Source: Brachynemurus nebulosus
Taxonomy: Eukaryota > Arthropoda > Insecta > Neuroptera > Myrmeleontidae
NCBI GenBank assembly: GCA_035578155.1
Contig: JAPWDM010000060.1
Coordinates: 702,001-766,000 of the forward strand
Reading direction: 5' to 3'
Length of the DNA: 64,000 nucleotides
Made by a program: the position numbers and the translations under genes. A model generated the notes under the pieces. That model was given only the letters and a program-made list of their open reading frames with translations. It made no database searches and was not told the origin of the DNA. The stretch's first letter is position 1; the number at the start of each line of letters is the position of its first letter. Positions 22,613 to 33,114 of this stretch are shown piece by piece.

Positions 22613-23135
22613 TATAAACCGAAAATTATTTAAAAAATTTTTTACCTAAAATATAATACATATTCAAAAACACGCAGGTATATACATATACAAAAAAATA
22701 TAAAATTCGATATTCAGATACGTGACAAAATAGATTGTAAAATTATTAAATCACCCTTCAGGGTTATGACCACTTGAAGTATATATTTTTTTTTTGTTAA
22801 GTATTTTATTACCTACCCACTTCAAGAGTTCGCAAAATGCCCGTAGATAGATTGTCCGTCAATTTGCCCGCAAAAACCAGTTCGTATTGGTCTGAATACG
22901 TACATTTAAATATATGTATTGAATTGTTCATGCGGGAGGCCGCACGGGCAATGGTACGGCTGCCCGTCACGATCTGACCACACACTTAAGCTTATTTAGT
23001 ACATTAGATGCATTAAAATTTTTAAATATTTTCTTGATAGGTTTTTCTGAATAGTGTGTGCTATTATTTTAGGATCTATCACCAAAAAAAAATTTCAGCT
23101 AAATCGGCGACCCCAAAGCTGTGCCGTCCCCTTGT

Positions 23136-23990
23136 AAGTGAAAACTGTACGGTAAAATGCTATAAATTGAAAGCAATGCAATATAGAGAAATAATATTTT
23201 CGCGATGAATTAGTAATCAGTGAGCAATATAGATCAAAGTGGAAAGGAGGTTTTAAAAGCGTTAAAATTTCATAATATTGTTGTCATTTTAAGTATTGTT
23301 GAGTCCACTACTTTTTAACTTTCAGTTTACTGCACTACCAGTCAAGGCCATGATATATCAGCATTAAGGACTTAAATGCATGTGGGTATCAAATCTGGAT
23401 ACATTGGTTATAAACCTACAAAAATAATTAAGTACATATTAATAAATATTTAAAATATCGATGAGTAAAATAATTGCTTTCGTAAATGCTATTAATACAC
23501 GGTATTTAGTTTTATTTGAAACCCTTTTTAATTATTTTTTAAATGTTGTTATTACCACTAACTAAATTAATCGAACTAAAATATTTTAAATTTGTTACAA
23601 AAGTAGAAATAATATACAGTACTTTTGTAATATGATAATTTTGTTTGATGATACTCTTGTATAGTGTTACGAATGTAGTTTGATTTTATTATATGTATTT
23701 ACAGTTATATTTTTAAAATATGAATTATTTTCACAATGAACTTTTGTTTTGTGTTGCGTAGAGCCCGTGCAGGTAAATAGATTCATTCGTTCATTAGTAA
23801 GTCAAGGTGTTTTCTTATATATTTTTTTTTCAAGTAATTGCTTTCACCAAATTAAATACGTAAATGTGTGCTATGCGATCTGTTTGTAAGATATTTTTAT
23901 ATCACTTGGAATATTGTTTCATTTTTTTTTTTTTAATTTGAAAATAAGTAGGTATACTATTTGAAAATAGTACGTTCAAGTAAAATGTCG
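23136..23990. other. AT-rich intergenic, nothing recognised
   Basis: No supported gene, TIR pair or RNA. Confidence 0.4.
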
Positions 23991-23999
23991 GCTGAAAAT

Positions 24000-24564
24000 T
24001 TATCAAATATAGATTTAGACACTGACTGACTGACAGACAACGCACAGCCTAAACCGTTGGGTTTAGAAGAATGAAATTTTGCATAGGAGTTCCCTGTGTA
24101 ACGTAGGTGAGCACTAAGAAAGGATTTTGGAAAATTCGTCCCCTAAGTGGGTTTAATAAGGGATGAAAATTTGTATGTAAATTCGTTATTTTTGAAGTTA
24201 GTGGTATATGTATAAAAATATGTTACTATGGTTATTAAAATAAATAATATTTAATGAATCTTTGACTTTGACTGACAGACAACGCACAACCTAAACTGTT
24301 GGGGTTAGAAGGACAAAATTAAGCACAGGAATTATGAAAATTGGCGTTCAGGCTTCTATTTATAAATAAAAGTCAGTTGTTTCTGGAAATATATTCCCTA
24401 AGGGGTTAAAACAGAAAAGGAAAGTTCGTATGGGAAGTTCATCATTTTTGAAGTTAGCAACGTGGATATTGATTTAGGCTTTTGAAAAAAATTAAAAGTG
24501 AGCAGAAAGTGAGTACCTAATAAAAAGATATTGCCGATGGGAAATCCCATCGGGCATCGGCTAG
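24000..24564 (+). mobile_element. Helitron-like terminus with tandem units
   Basis: Two units (near 24032 and 24280) begin GACAGACAACGCACA(G/A)CCTA and continue through AAATT(T/A)(T/A)GCA(T/C)AGGA. The right end is CCGATGGGA-AA-TCCCATCGG (24534-24553), a perfect 9-bp hairpin, 7 bases before CTAG (24561-24564) and then T: the classic Helitron 3' end. The 5' TC terminus was not located. Similar to the array at 60.1-60.8 kb. Confidence 0.6.
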
Positions 24565-24639
24565 TAGATTTATAAAAGTCAAGATCAAAAATTAAAAATA
24601 TAGTAAACCAGCTCTACTAGTTCTGGCTCGCGGTTTCAT

Positions 24640-25150
24640 CTGCGTAAGATTATTTGAACTATGGGTCACAGAAGTTTTAAATCAGATACACCGAAATTCT
24701 GTACAAAATCAGTTGCTAGACGATATTCATGTTTCAGTAGCATATAATTATATCTACTTTCCGCACCTTAAGATCTTGCCGTAGATATCGCTTTGATAGT
24801 TTTAGAATTCTTTGGGATGCTCTAGTCCTGAGAGATAATTTTAACTTCACTTTCTTTTTGTTCTTTTTTTTCAAGATCTCAATAACATTGAGAAAAATTT
24901 GGTTAAAATCTGTTCAGTTATTTGATTTGAGCCTTATTTAATAGGTCTGGGGAACAATCTTGATCTCATGTTCCTTTGTGAAAATTTTCTTACAAAATCA
25001 GTTCCTTGTAGCGCTTTACTTCGCTTGCCGAACGAGTATAGGGTATTCACACAAACCGTATTCACATTTCATATCTAATTTCTACCAAATTTTGTCAATA
25101 TCCGTTTGACTGATTAATTTAGACTTTATCTGGCTGTCCTTAAGGACAAT
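24640..25150 (+). repeat. Old interspersed repeat containing CGCTTTACTTCGCTTGCC
   Basis: It has repeated elements of the type TACAAAATCAGTT (24701, 24993) and GTTAAAATCTGTTCAGTTAT, ending near CTTCGCTTGCC. The inverted relative at 10845-10930 supports a repeat family. No coding. Confidence 0.45.
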
Positions 25151-25958
25151 TTTGAGTTCTTTTTGTTTACTTCACTTTTACACCTCAACAAATGTGATAG
25201 AAATAACTGCGATTGTGCACTCAACTTCGCCCTCGTGGGCAATCGACAACTTCCCGCACTTATTGTACAACATGTTATTCTGAATTCTCAATTCATGTAA
25301 ATACACAATCCATGCGTGTAGTCATGAGACTGGTATAAAAATATTACACCTGTCAGTTATAGTTGTCGGTTTGATCATATTTCTCTTCTATGGCAGTTTT
25401 TGTAATTTTTCCTATAGCTGTAGAGAACTTTCCTGCAGTTGATTAAATTTCAGGCTCCGAAAGTCTAAGGAGGCCACGCCACACTTTTAAAGACTGATCA
25501 TATAACCTTTTTTTCAGTACTCATTAGGAGAAACACTTTAGTGTAAAGGTTTAATCCTGCTCAGCTCGCTCTGGGCCCAATTTAGGAAAATGTTCTTTGA
25601 GTGTGACATTTTTCACCCAAAAATTAATAGTTTTCGAGGTACCTAATTATATGGCAATAAATGTTTTTTTGTTATTTGCGACTGATAAGCCGATGCTTTT
25701 CTTAACAAGGCGAATCAGAATTGTATTTGTATTGAAAATAATTTTAAGTATCTCTATCTATATAAATATACGTACATATAATTGTTTAACTAAGTACTTA
25801 TTACCGGTAAAGGATAAGATATTTTTATCAGATTGTTAATGACCTACAAATTTTTTGGGAGGATATTATTTTCGAATTAATTTATTCGTATAGTACGTAT
25901 CAATGAATTACAAAAATTAAATTGTGACAAATCTGACAACGTTTTGTGACTTTTATAC
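25151..25958. other. Intergenic, nothing recognised
   Basis: An 80-codon hydrophobic open frame at 25597-25839 has no recognisable motif and is probably chance. Confidence 0.4.
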
Positions 25959-25961
25959 TAA

Positions 25962-26371
25962 GGCCAGGCGCACATTGAACGCAGGGCAGGGCAGAGTAGA
26001 GCAGAGCAGGAAAGCACGTGTGGTCGGGCGCATATTGAGATGCAGTTAACGCAGACAGGGCAACGCAGTTTCTATGGCTCTTGTTGTAGAACGAGATAGC
26101 ACGAATTTAAAAACAGAGTAGAGCAGAGAAGCACTATTTTTCTTCAATTTCTTCAGTTGTTTTCATTTCGACGAAATAAAACCAACTAAAACTCGAGAAC
26201 GAGTTACAATGTCGCGCAGCATTGCGCAGTTTCTGTGTCACATTCACGAGTGCGACATCGGTCTCCTGCGACGCAGTACTGCTCTGCTCTGCGTTTCAAT
26301 TTGCGCTGTCCCGTTCTACAACACAGGCCACAGAAACTGCGCTGCCCTGCCTGCGTTAACTGCGCCCGGCC
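25962..26371. mobile_element. Harbinger-type MITE, 410 bp, TAA duplication
   Basis: Left GGCCAGGCGCACATTGAACG, right-end complement GGCCGGGCGCAGTTAACGCA, flanked by TAA at 25959-25961 and 26372-26374. A longer inner palindrome pairs 26030-26105 with 26293-26370 (GCAGTTTCT(A/G)TGG, TTGTAGAACG.GA(T/C)AGC). It is rich in GCAGAGCAG words on both strands. A 69-codon open frame inside is an artefact of the inverted repeat. Confidence 0.82.
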
Positions 26372-26374
26372 TAA

Positions 26375-27060
26375 TTGTCGTGTCTGCCACGATACGTGTC
26401 TGTGATACTTGTCTGTAACGTTCAGTGTCTGTAGACTATATGAATGGACCTTAAAAGTCTAAATAAAATATCAAGTATCTCGACATTTATTTTTCTTGTC
26501 AATTTTCATTAAAAAGGCGTTTTCTTATTTCACTTTTATGAATATTTCATAATTTTCATTGAATTAAAATTATAAATAGATGCGTCATATTACAGTTACT
26601 TACTACCACAGACTGTAGTCTAGAACATCCACTATTGTTTGTGAAAGGAAATAATCCATCAACACTTGCGATGAAAGCCTTATTTGTTCATTATAGACAC
26701 ACATTCACGGTATATGTCCGTTCCGTAGCAATAATCTATTGTTTATACATATAAATAAATATTAAATACATTACATGTGTGTCTGCTAGCTAAATATAAA
26801 AATAGTTTAATTACAGCTGTTTTAATTTTTGTACTTAAATACATACACTTATTATGTATGTAGAATGACACAATCAATACACCAATGATGATGATGAGCT
26901 TGTTTCTTGTGTGGTCGTTGTTTGATACACATTTGACGTAATTTACTAATTTATTGGAATTAGGAGTGCCATATGGTTGTATGGTTTTAATAAATGTGTG
27001 TAACAGTATTCATATATTTTAAATTGGGTTTTAGATGATACGGAAAGTTATAATTTTTTA
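26375..27060. other. AT-rich intergenic, nothing recognised
   Basis: No supported feature beyond a short (GAT)n at 26886-26897. Confidence 0.4.
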
Positions 27061-27200
27061 AGGATATTTTGGAGTAATGGTCATCCAGGAAAAACAAAAA
27101 TGTGTTTTTTTCCTAAAGGCTACCGGTTTCGACTATTTATAGTCTTCTTCAGGCCTCTGGGGAAAAGTTTATTAATGTACAGAAATAAAATACAAAAATA
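27061..27200 (-). mobile_element. Penelope-like (or related) element fragment
   Basis: The minus-strand sequence GCCTGAAGAAGACTATAAAT then AGTCGAAACCGGTAGCC belongs to a motif type (CTGAAGA...CGAAACCGGT) found at ends of Penelope-like elements in animals, where it is a hammerhead-derived sequence. No reverse transcriptase is nearby, so this is a short remnant. Confidence 0.5.
27115..27158 (-). ncRNA. Candidate type I hammerhead ribozyme motif
   Basis: On the minus strand: AGAGGC (27158-27153), CUGAAGA (27152-27146), an extra A, stem GACUA/UAGUC closed by UAAA, GAAA (27130-27127), CCGG, UA, then GCCUUU (27120-27115). AGAGGC pairs with GCCUUU as stem I (6 bp including a G-U), CUGANGA and GAAA are the conserved cores, and GUA precedes the expected cleavage site. 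Stem III is only the self-complementary CCGG, as in the dimer-acting hammerheads of Penelope-like elements. The single extra A after CUGAAGA may weaken it. Confidence 0.5.
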
Positions 27201-28250
27201 TAAAAATATAAAAATCATTACTACTTACATAATTGTATTTGTATGTCAAACTGACATTTGAAATTAAAAATAAAAAATAACAACAATGATTTACAATTAA
27301 AAAGTTTAAAAAGCAGTTGAAAGCAACATTTTAAGTTTAAAATGATTAGAGATATGAAAAGCATTATTTAAAAATTTGAAAAATTTGAAAAAATGTACAA
27401 TCAAACTGTACATCACAGCACAGCAAGTATGAAACGCACATACGTCTACAATTAGTATATACTACTCTTTTTATTGTATATATTGTAGTATATGATAAGG
27501 ACATTGATTTATTTATAGAATAAATATAAATTATATTTAGAGGTCTTGTTGCATTGTAATATCTGTTTCTTTATTATTAAATGGAATTTTCGTATAAATA
27601 TAATAATTTATGTAGGTAATATTAAAATAATGTGTATTAAATACATATTACTTATCTGTCTTTCTTTATATGTATGCAAGTATGCACAAGTGAGTCTGTG
27701 TTAGTTAATTCAACGCATAGACGAGCTTGTACTGGCGCATAAGGCATCGAAATTATTTTCACGGAATTTTCTTTTTTACATAATCTTGCTTTATACATCA
27801 TATTATATAGTTTACTAAATATAAAAATTCAAATTGCGACCTGGAAACTTGGTTGCCTTGGATTTTTTAAGTCGAAACTGTTTATACAAATAAGAAATGG
27901 TAAAATTTGGTTATTTATGTTTTTCCCTATATTTTTTCCCAGTATCATCAATAGTAAATGGCTTTATTTTTTGCTGCAATACTGATATTTCCTAAATCAT
28001 GAAGTAAGTTAGGTTTAATTTCAACTAGTAAGTAAATTAACCGGTTCATGCTCACTGATGCTGTTAAACGTCAAGTGAAACCTGACTAACTGCGACACTG
28101 CGCTGTACGATGTCAGAAATTCCATACAAAGTATATTAGCTATCAAAATAGTGTACCAATTGGGCGTTTTGTCATTATGTAGGCTGTGTAGAAGATAATT
28201 TCACTATTAGAGATTAAAAATTAAAAAGACCAAATCAATTAAAATTGTAA
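27201..28250. other. AT-rich intergenic, nothing recognised
   Basis: No supported gene or clear TIR. Confidence 0.4.
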
Positions 28251-28300
28251 TAGGAAATTCGCTACGTCATGCAAGATGCTGCGACGGGGGTATTTTTACA
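28251..28300 (-). repeat. Conserved GCTGCGACRGGGGTATT terminus
   Basis: GGAAATTCGCTACGTCATGC followed by AAGATGCTGCGACGGGGGTA matches 8030-8071, and in reverse complement 33021-33062, 45629-45668 and 50305-50342. Here it stands alone on AT-rich flanks. Confidence 0.7.
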
Positions 28301-28606
28301 TTCAAATTTTTTGAAATTATTAAAATAAAATTTTTTTTATCCCTTAAATACAAAAAAAGAAAAAAAAATACAGATCAATTTTTTTTTTCTGTGTACATTT
28401 ATCTAAAATGTATTTTAGATAAAATAATATTTAAAAATATTTTAAAAATAAAACAAAAAATGTTCTATTTTAAATTATAAAATTACAGCGGTACATATTT
28501 TCATTTTTTATTTATTCGATTTTTTGCGACATGAAAACTGTCAACTGTTAAATAAACGTGTAATGCCTATCTATTTTTTTTGCCATATTTTAACATTTAT
28601 AACTAC

Positions 28607-28645
28607 AGTAGAACCTCCTTTATGCGGACTTTAATAGTAACACAA
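28607..28645 (+). repeat. Pogo/Tigger-like TIR remnant
   Basis: TACAGTAGAACCTCCTTTAT then GCGGACTTTAATAG resembles pogo-group termini (CAGTNGAACCTC...). The related ends at 37907, 52902 and 63228 share TACAG..GAAC...TTATGC. The opposite end was not found. Confidence 0.45.
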
Positions 28646-28998
28646 TTTTTGTCTAAGAGGAGTAACTATCATATTAAGGCGAATGTTATAGAAAATTTTA
28701 AAATTTTTAGTTTTAAATTCTAAATTTATTAAAACATTTTTTAATTTTTCACCTTAATTTACGTTGAACCTTTGCAGATTTTACCAATCAACAAAAATGT
28801 CTATGAGTTATTAAAAAAATTTAATAATGCTTTCTTTACTTACTATGTACTAGGTTATAGAATTTATGCAAGTTTATTGTCAATTAAAAATACACTTTTC
28901 TAAGAAAGCTTTTAAAGTAAATAATTTTTTTCAATATACTTTATAGTACAAAACATTTTATAATACAGTGCTAATTTATTAAAATACCTACTAATGTA

Positions 28999-29818
28999 CC
29001 GTGACTCTGTCTTGACTCGGTCACTTTCTTGCTATTTTTAGGTATAACTCCTTCTTGCTGTTGAATACATTAATAAATACGTTTCTATCTCATAAAGTAT
29101 GTTTCCTTTATTATATCCCTGAACTTTTAAGCTATATGTGTGTGTAAATAATAATAATAAAAAATAAATAAAAGTGATCGAGTCAACATGGTAAAACGTT
29201 GTTGAGTCGGTCACCTACTTAAATTCCATTACAACGTCAAATCTAACCTTTTTAGCTCGAATTCGGGCAGATATTTAAACACCAGAGCTTGTTTACAACC
29301 GTTGGTGATTGGTTGCAAAGCTTTAATAAAATAACATAAGCCTATTTTAACATCTTAAATTATGTTATATCCATCAAACGAATACTTAAATTTAAAAGAA
29401 ACAAGATTTATCACCGAAAATGAGAATGACCGAGTCAATAATAGAATTTGTTTACGCCGAATATTTTTGTTGTTGTTAAGGGTACGATTATACACCTATC
29501 GAAATATCGATGCCGATTAAATTTAGAATCGAATAAAACCGTCTCCTTTCGGTTCATTATTCAGTGTTCGATTACGTATGGCAGACAAAAATATTTCGTT
29601 GTTGTTTTTAGGTTGTTTGGTCAACCTGGTATTATATTTTAGACAAACCAATCAGTATTGAAAGACATTTACAGCTGTTTAGAGAATTTGTAAACGATGA
29701 AAACGACACTAATTGTGAAAGGTTAGGTTGTCTAGTGTCTTAATAACAAATGTTTTTACTAATCGCGACATGGGTGACCGAGTCAACAACCCCTGACCGA
29801 GTCAAGACGGAATCATGG
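28999..29818. mobile_element. TACCGTG-family MITE, copy 1, 820 bp
   Basis: Left CCGTGACTCTGTCTTGACTC and right-end complement CCATGATTCCGTCTTGACTC, flanked by TA. The body, with GACCGAGTCAA motifs near both ends, GTTTCCTTTATTATATCCCT and GACAAACCAATCAG, matches 50856-51800 and 43003-44231. No transposase; a 64-codon open frame at 29448 is not conserved as protein. Confidence 0.78.
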
Positions 29819-30490
29819 TACCTGTGATCTGTTGAAAAAATAATATCAAATTTGGATCTGTTGAAAAAATAATATCAAAATTATTTGCATAAAGGGCGGT
29901 GTGTGCTATTAGTTTATTAAAATAATTATATAATGGCTATCGTAAATGCTATATTAAATAAGATTTTACTTAATTTAAAATAGATAAAAGTAATATTTGT
30001 ATTGTTTTTATTTTACAATCATAATAAGATAACTCTTGTTTCGTCCAGTCAAAAGAGACAAAAAAATTTTTTTTTAGTGTTCGTCTCTGGTTGTGAATAT
30101 TCGCTTGTTGAAGGAAAAATACATTAAGGAGTTATATGCATTTTTTTAGAACCTGTTTCTTTTTTATTGCATTTTCTTTGAGTATATCTTACCAAAAATA
30201 CCATCAGAAATTTTCATAGGAACCGAAGCATTATTTAGAATAATGATTCTCAAACTTTTCACGAACCCCTTTGCAGTTAAAAATGTCAAAATATCCTCGG
30301 AATATGTATAAATGGATATGTAATCTGTTGACAGACGGATCAACAATTTACTGAAATTAACCACCAGAATCGAAATTTAATTTCACATCTACAATCGGTC
30401 CACCACACTCTACCTCTACTTAAATTTTTGCGTTGAATGGTTTCAGATAAAATCGCCTGTGGACAGTTGGACAGATATCGAAGTGATTGT
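29819..30490. other. Intergenic with one possible hAT end
   Basis: GATTCTCAAACTTTTCACGA at 30245-30264 resembles the common hAT TIR CAGTGGTTCTCAAACTTTT, but the CAG is lost and no partner end was found. Otherwise nothing. Confidence 0.35.
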
Positions 30491-30494
30491 ATAA

Positions 30495-30527
30495 GTGTTC
30501 CGTTTTACCAATTTTGGTACGAAACAC
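30495..30527. repeat. Inverted repeat GTGTTCCGTTTTACCA/TGGTACGAAACAC
   Basis: Arms of 13-16 bp around ATTT, followed by TAAAAATAG. Related to the small inverted repeat at 611-636. Confidence 0.5.
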
Positions 30528-30702
30528 TAAAAATAGTGAAATTCGGTTATTTTTCCTCAAAGTAATTGCATGCAAATGCAGTTGAGTGGTCGAAACTCGT
30601 ACATATATTATTTCGATCGGATAATTGGTATGGTATCGAAAAATGTTTGTGATTTGTTCATCAGTTCGAATAATGCCAATTCATTGGTTAGCAATGGTAT
30701 TA

Positions 30703-31460
30703 TCTATACATATAATAAAATTGTAACCAGACCATCTGTACATGGAATATTTTTAGAACCAGACCATCTGTACATGGAATACTTTTATCATTACATGAAA
30801 TACATGGAATATTTTTTGAAAATTGTACTGGTACTGTAAATAGTTATCGATGTAGATACCAAAACAACGATTTTTAGAATTTTTGTCTGTCTGTCTGTCT
30901 GTTCACGCATCATGCAAAAACTATTGGACGGATTTTCATGAAATTTGGTGTGATGATAACTTATTACCTGGGTCAACATCTGAAATACTTTTTACTTCGG
31001 GAAAATTTCTCATTCCCACGGGAAAATGAAAAAACCATTTTGAGCATGTGCACACTTTAGGCAAAAACTATTGGACGGATTTTTATGAAATTTGGTGTGG
31101 TGATAACCTATTACTTGGATCAACACTTAAGATACTTTTTACTTCGGGAAAATTCCTCATTCCCACGGGAAAATGGAAAAAACATTTTGAGCATGTGCAT
31201 GCATTACACAAAAACTATTGGACGAATTTTGATGAAATTTGGTGTGGTGATAATCTATTACTTGGGTCAACATTTAAGATACTTTTTACTCCGGGAAAAT
31301 TCCTCATTTCCACGGGAAAATAGGAAAACCATTTTGAGCATGTGCATGCATTACATAAAAATTATTATTCTTTGCAAGTTCTGTATAATTATTACACTTA
31401 CATACTTCTCATTGAATTTATAACAATGCTTTGCGCGAACGACGTCGCGGGTACGGCTAG
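30703..31460 (+). mobile_element. Compact non-autonomous Helitron, 758 bp
   Basis: It begins TCTATACATATAATAAAATT directly after A and ends GACGTCGCGGGTACGGCTAG directly before T, as Helitrons do, with a CGCGA/TCGCG mini-hairpin before the end. Inside are (TGTC)n and three direct units of 147 bp anchored on AAAAACTATTGGACG at 30916, 31063 and 31210, each with GAAATTTGGTGTG(A/G)TGATAA and CCACGGGAAAAT. There is no Rep/helicase; it would need an autonomous partner. Confidence 0.82.
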
Positions 31461-31590
31461 TATCTACATAAAATAAAGAAAGTACTACTAGCCAGAAGCC
31501 ACAATATCTCATTGATTTTTATTCCGCAAAGTGTAATACAACTGTCTTGTGAGAAGACATTTTTTTAGTAACAACAGTCAGAATATGTAA
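31461..31590. other. Short intergenic
   Basis: No feature seen between the Helitron end and the GC-richer patch. Confidence 0.4.
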
Positions 31591-31594
31591 TAAC

Positions 31595-32400
31595 GTTTTT
31601 CAATGTCTGCTACTGCCGTACAGTTCAAATGTTGTTTTCCTTACCTTGCTTGCTTGCGTTTGTGTGTATACGTATGTGTGTACGTTCCACCGCCCCGCGC
31701 CGCCATTCACCCCGTCCACCGTTGTTAGTGTTCTTACCGTTCTTGCATCATTCATTTCATTTGACGAATACAAACACACACACACATAAGCGCAACATAA
31801 TGTAAGTATTTCTATAAAAGTAATAATAAATATGTATCTTCGGTGGCGTACTTACATGGCGTATTCGCGTACATAGCAGCCGGAGAATATATGTATACAT
31901 ATATTTGTTATAGAAAGACCAAATAGGATAGATAGATGGTGCAAATGAAGTAAGATACCATATTAAAATGGGACAGTCAGATAAGTTATAGGTTCCATTA
32001 TATTTATGTTTAGCTATCCCTTTCTCGCCGCCTTTATGTATGTATTTGTATTATAGTAAAGTATAATATGTACTTTGTATGTATGTGTAAAATATGTACA
32101 TATACGTTTTGCAGTTAAATACAACAAAATAATATGTACACACGGATGTATGTATTTGTATGTGTTATGTATGTGTTTTTCGAAGAACAAAGATGGCACA
32201 TGGATGTTGTGTGTAGGTAAAACAAATGCATGGATCGAACGAACGAGGCATACGGGGCTGTCCGCCGCGACCCCGACTCACTCACTGAAATCTCACTCGC
32301 TCCGCTGTGCTGCTATATTATATTGTAGTAGCGACGAGGCGATACCGGTACACATCGTAGGTATCATTCGATATATCGATAACTTTCGAATAAATTGATG
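31595..32400. promoter_or_regulatory. GC/CpG-richer patch, possible promoter or 5' exon region
   Basis: In contrast to its surroundings, 31680-31740 (CCACCGCCCCGCGCCGCCAT...) and 32230-32350 (GTCCGCCGCGACCCCGACTC, CTCACTCGCTCCGCTGTGC) are GC- and CpG-rich, with (TG)n/(CA)n tracts and many TATGTATG words between them. This composition is typical of insect housekeeping promoters and 5' leaders. Several open frames of 60-107 codons exist but none shows a recognisable protein. Could also be old transposon sequence. Confidence 0.25.
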
Positions 32401-32531
32401 ACATTTGACAATTCAGTAGATATAGGTGCCTAACCGGATGGTGGGTAACTAGAATAACAGCCAATTTTAAACCAAAATACCATTTTATTAAAATTACCAA
32501 ATTTCTACAATAAAATACTGAAATTTAGCTA

Positions 32532-32699
32532 ATAAATAAGTACGGGCGGAGGCGGTCCGCATGGGACGCGAGACTTGATCGATCCGGATCGGACATAGGT
32601 CGGACCGGGCCGGTCTGATCATTGATCGATCTTTACTCGCGCCCCATGCGGGCCGCCTCCGCCGGTACTGCCGGTGGCGACGAGGTGGCGGTACTTATT
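32532..32699. repeat. GC-rich palindrome (foldback), 168 bp
   Basis: GTACGGGCGGAGGCGGTCCG at 32540 and its near-perfect complement ending GCCGCCTCCGCCGGTAC at 32668 give 33-bp arms with three mismatches. Inside them lie further pairing TTGATCGATC/GATCATTGATCGATC words. An outer pair AATAAGTAC / GTACTTATT brackets the whole. This is the most GC-rich piece of the window. It may be a tiny foldback element; no promoter or RNA class is recognised. Confidence 0.75.
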
Positions 32700-32832
32700 A
32701 AAAATTTTCTTTTATGAACTTCGGTCCAATGTCAAGCTACTGGCGTACAAGAAAAGTTGTTGTAACTCATTTGAATAATAACTTGATTTTATATAATATA
32801 TATAAGATTGCAATTTTAAGAAAACTAGTCTA

Positions 32833-33114
32833 ATGTGGCAACAGGAGCTTAATACACCAATTTCTAAGAAGATAATAAATTGCAATAGTTACCAAGAAAT
32901 TTACTCATATTTACACAGTGAGTATTCTTTAAAATTTATTTTTAATAATATTGAAGAAATTTTGCAAAACCCAAATAATCATACCGATAGTTGGATAAAA
33001 TTTGCGACTTTAATAAAAATAATACCCCTGTCGCAGCATCTGCATAACATAGCGAATTTCCAAATATTGGGGCACTGGCGGTACACATCTAAGACTTGTA
33101 TCCGTTTAAAATAG
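32833..33114 (+). CDS. Unassigned open frame, possible exon or remnant
   Basis: 93 codons from ATG at 32833. Residues 1-62 (MWQQELNTPISKK..., YQEIYSYLHSEYSLKFIFNN, NHTDSWIKFATLIK) look like ordinary soluble protein. From about residue 63 the frame runs through the repeat terminus at 33021-33062, reading IIPLSQHLHNIANFQ, so the end is transposon-derived. I do not recognise a family. It could be a decayed exon into which the repeat inserted, or chance. Confidence 0.22.
   Translation: MWQQELNTPISKKIINCNSYQEIYSYLHSEYSLKFIFNNIEEILQNPNNHTDSWIKFATLIKIIPLSQHLHNIANFQILGHWRYTSKTCIRLK
33021..33062 (+). repeat. Conserved AATACCCCTGTCGCAGC terminus
   Basis: AATACCCCTGTCGCAGCATC then TGCATAACATAGCGAATTTC, same motif as at 45629 and 50305, but here not followed by the (TA)n element. 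It shows that the terminus also exists separately. Confidence 0.75.

Larger units (their letters stand above)
22004..22982. mobile_element. Candidate nested TIR element with TGCCCG repeats
   Basis: Left TGGTAAGATCATTACGTGCC and right-end complement TGGTCAGATCGTGACGGGCA, with TTGCCCG words near both ends (22035, 22838-22878, 22945-22970). It contains the mariner fragment and repeat B. Ends and target duplication are not certain. Confidence 0.45.
21395..23135. mobile_element. TIR element with about 150-bp arms, 1.74 kb
   Basis: The left arm ACAAGGGGACGGCACACCCT...GATTTAGCTGAAATTTTTTT...ACTATTCAGAAAAA...TACTTAATAAGCTTAAG is repeated inverted at 22984-23135 with moderate divergence (ACAAGGGGACGGCACAGC, CGATTTAGCTGAAATTTTTT). 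The target duplication is unclear. The interior is a nest: an inverted SINE-like pair, a smaller TGCCCGTC-ended element, a mariner 3' fragment and repeat B. Confidence 0.7.

Noticed and set aside
26209..26418. 69-codon plus frame rich in Cys
   Set aside because: Derived from the GCAGAGCAG inverted repeats of the Harbinger-type MITE.
28607..29890. Full pogo element from the TACAGTAGAACCTCC end
   Set aside because: No convincing complementary end; the GCATAAAGGGCGG word near 29890 is too short and the interior is the TACCGTG MITE.
31048..31423. Overlapping frames of 91 and 112 codons with internal peptide repeats
   Set aside because: They translate the three 147-bp tandem units of the Helitron; two frames are open over the same repeat, and neither is selected as protein.
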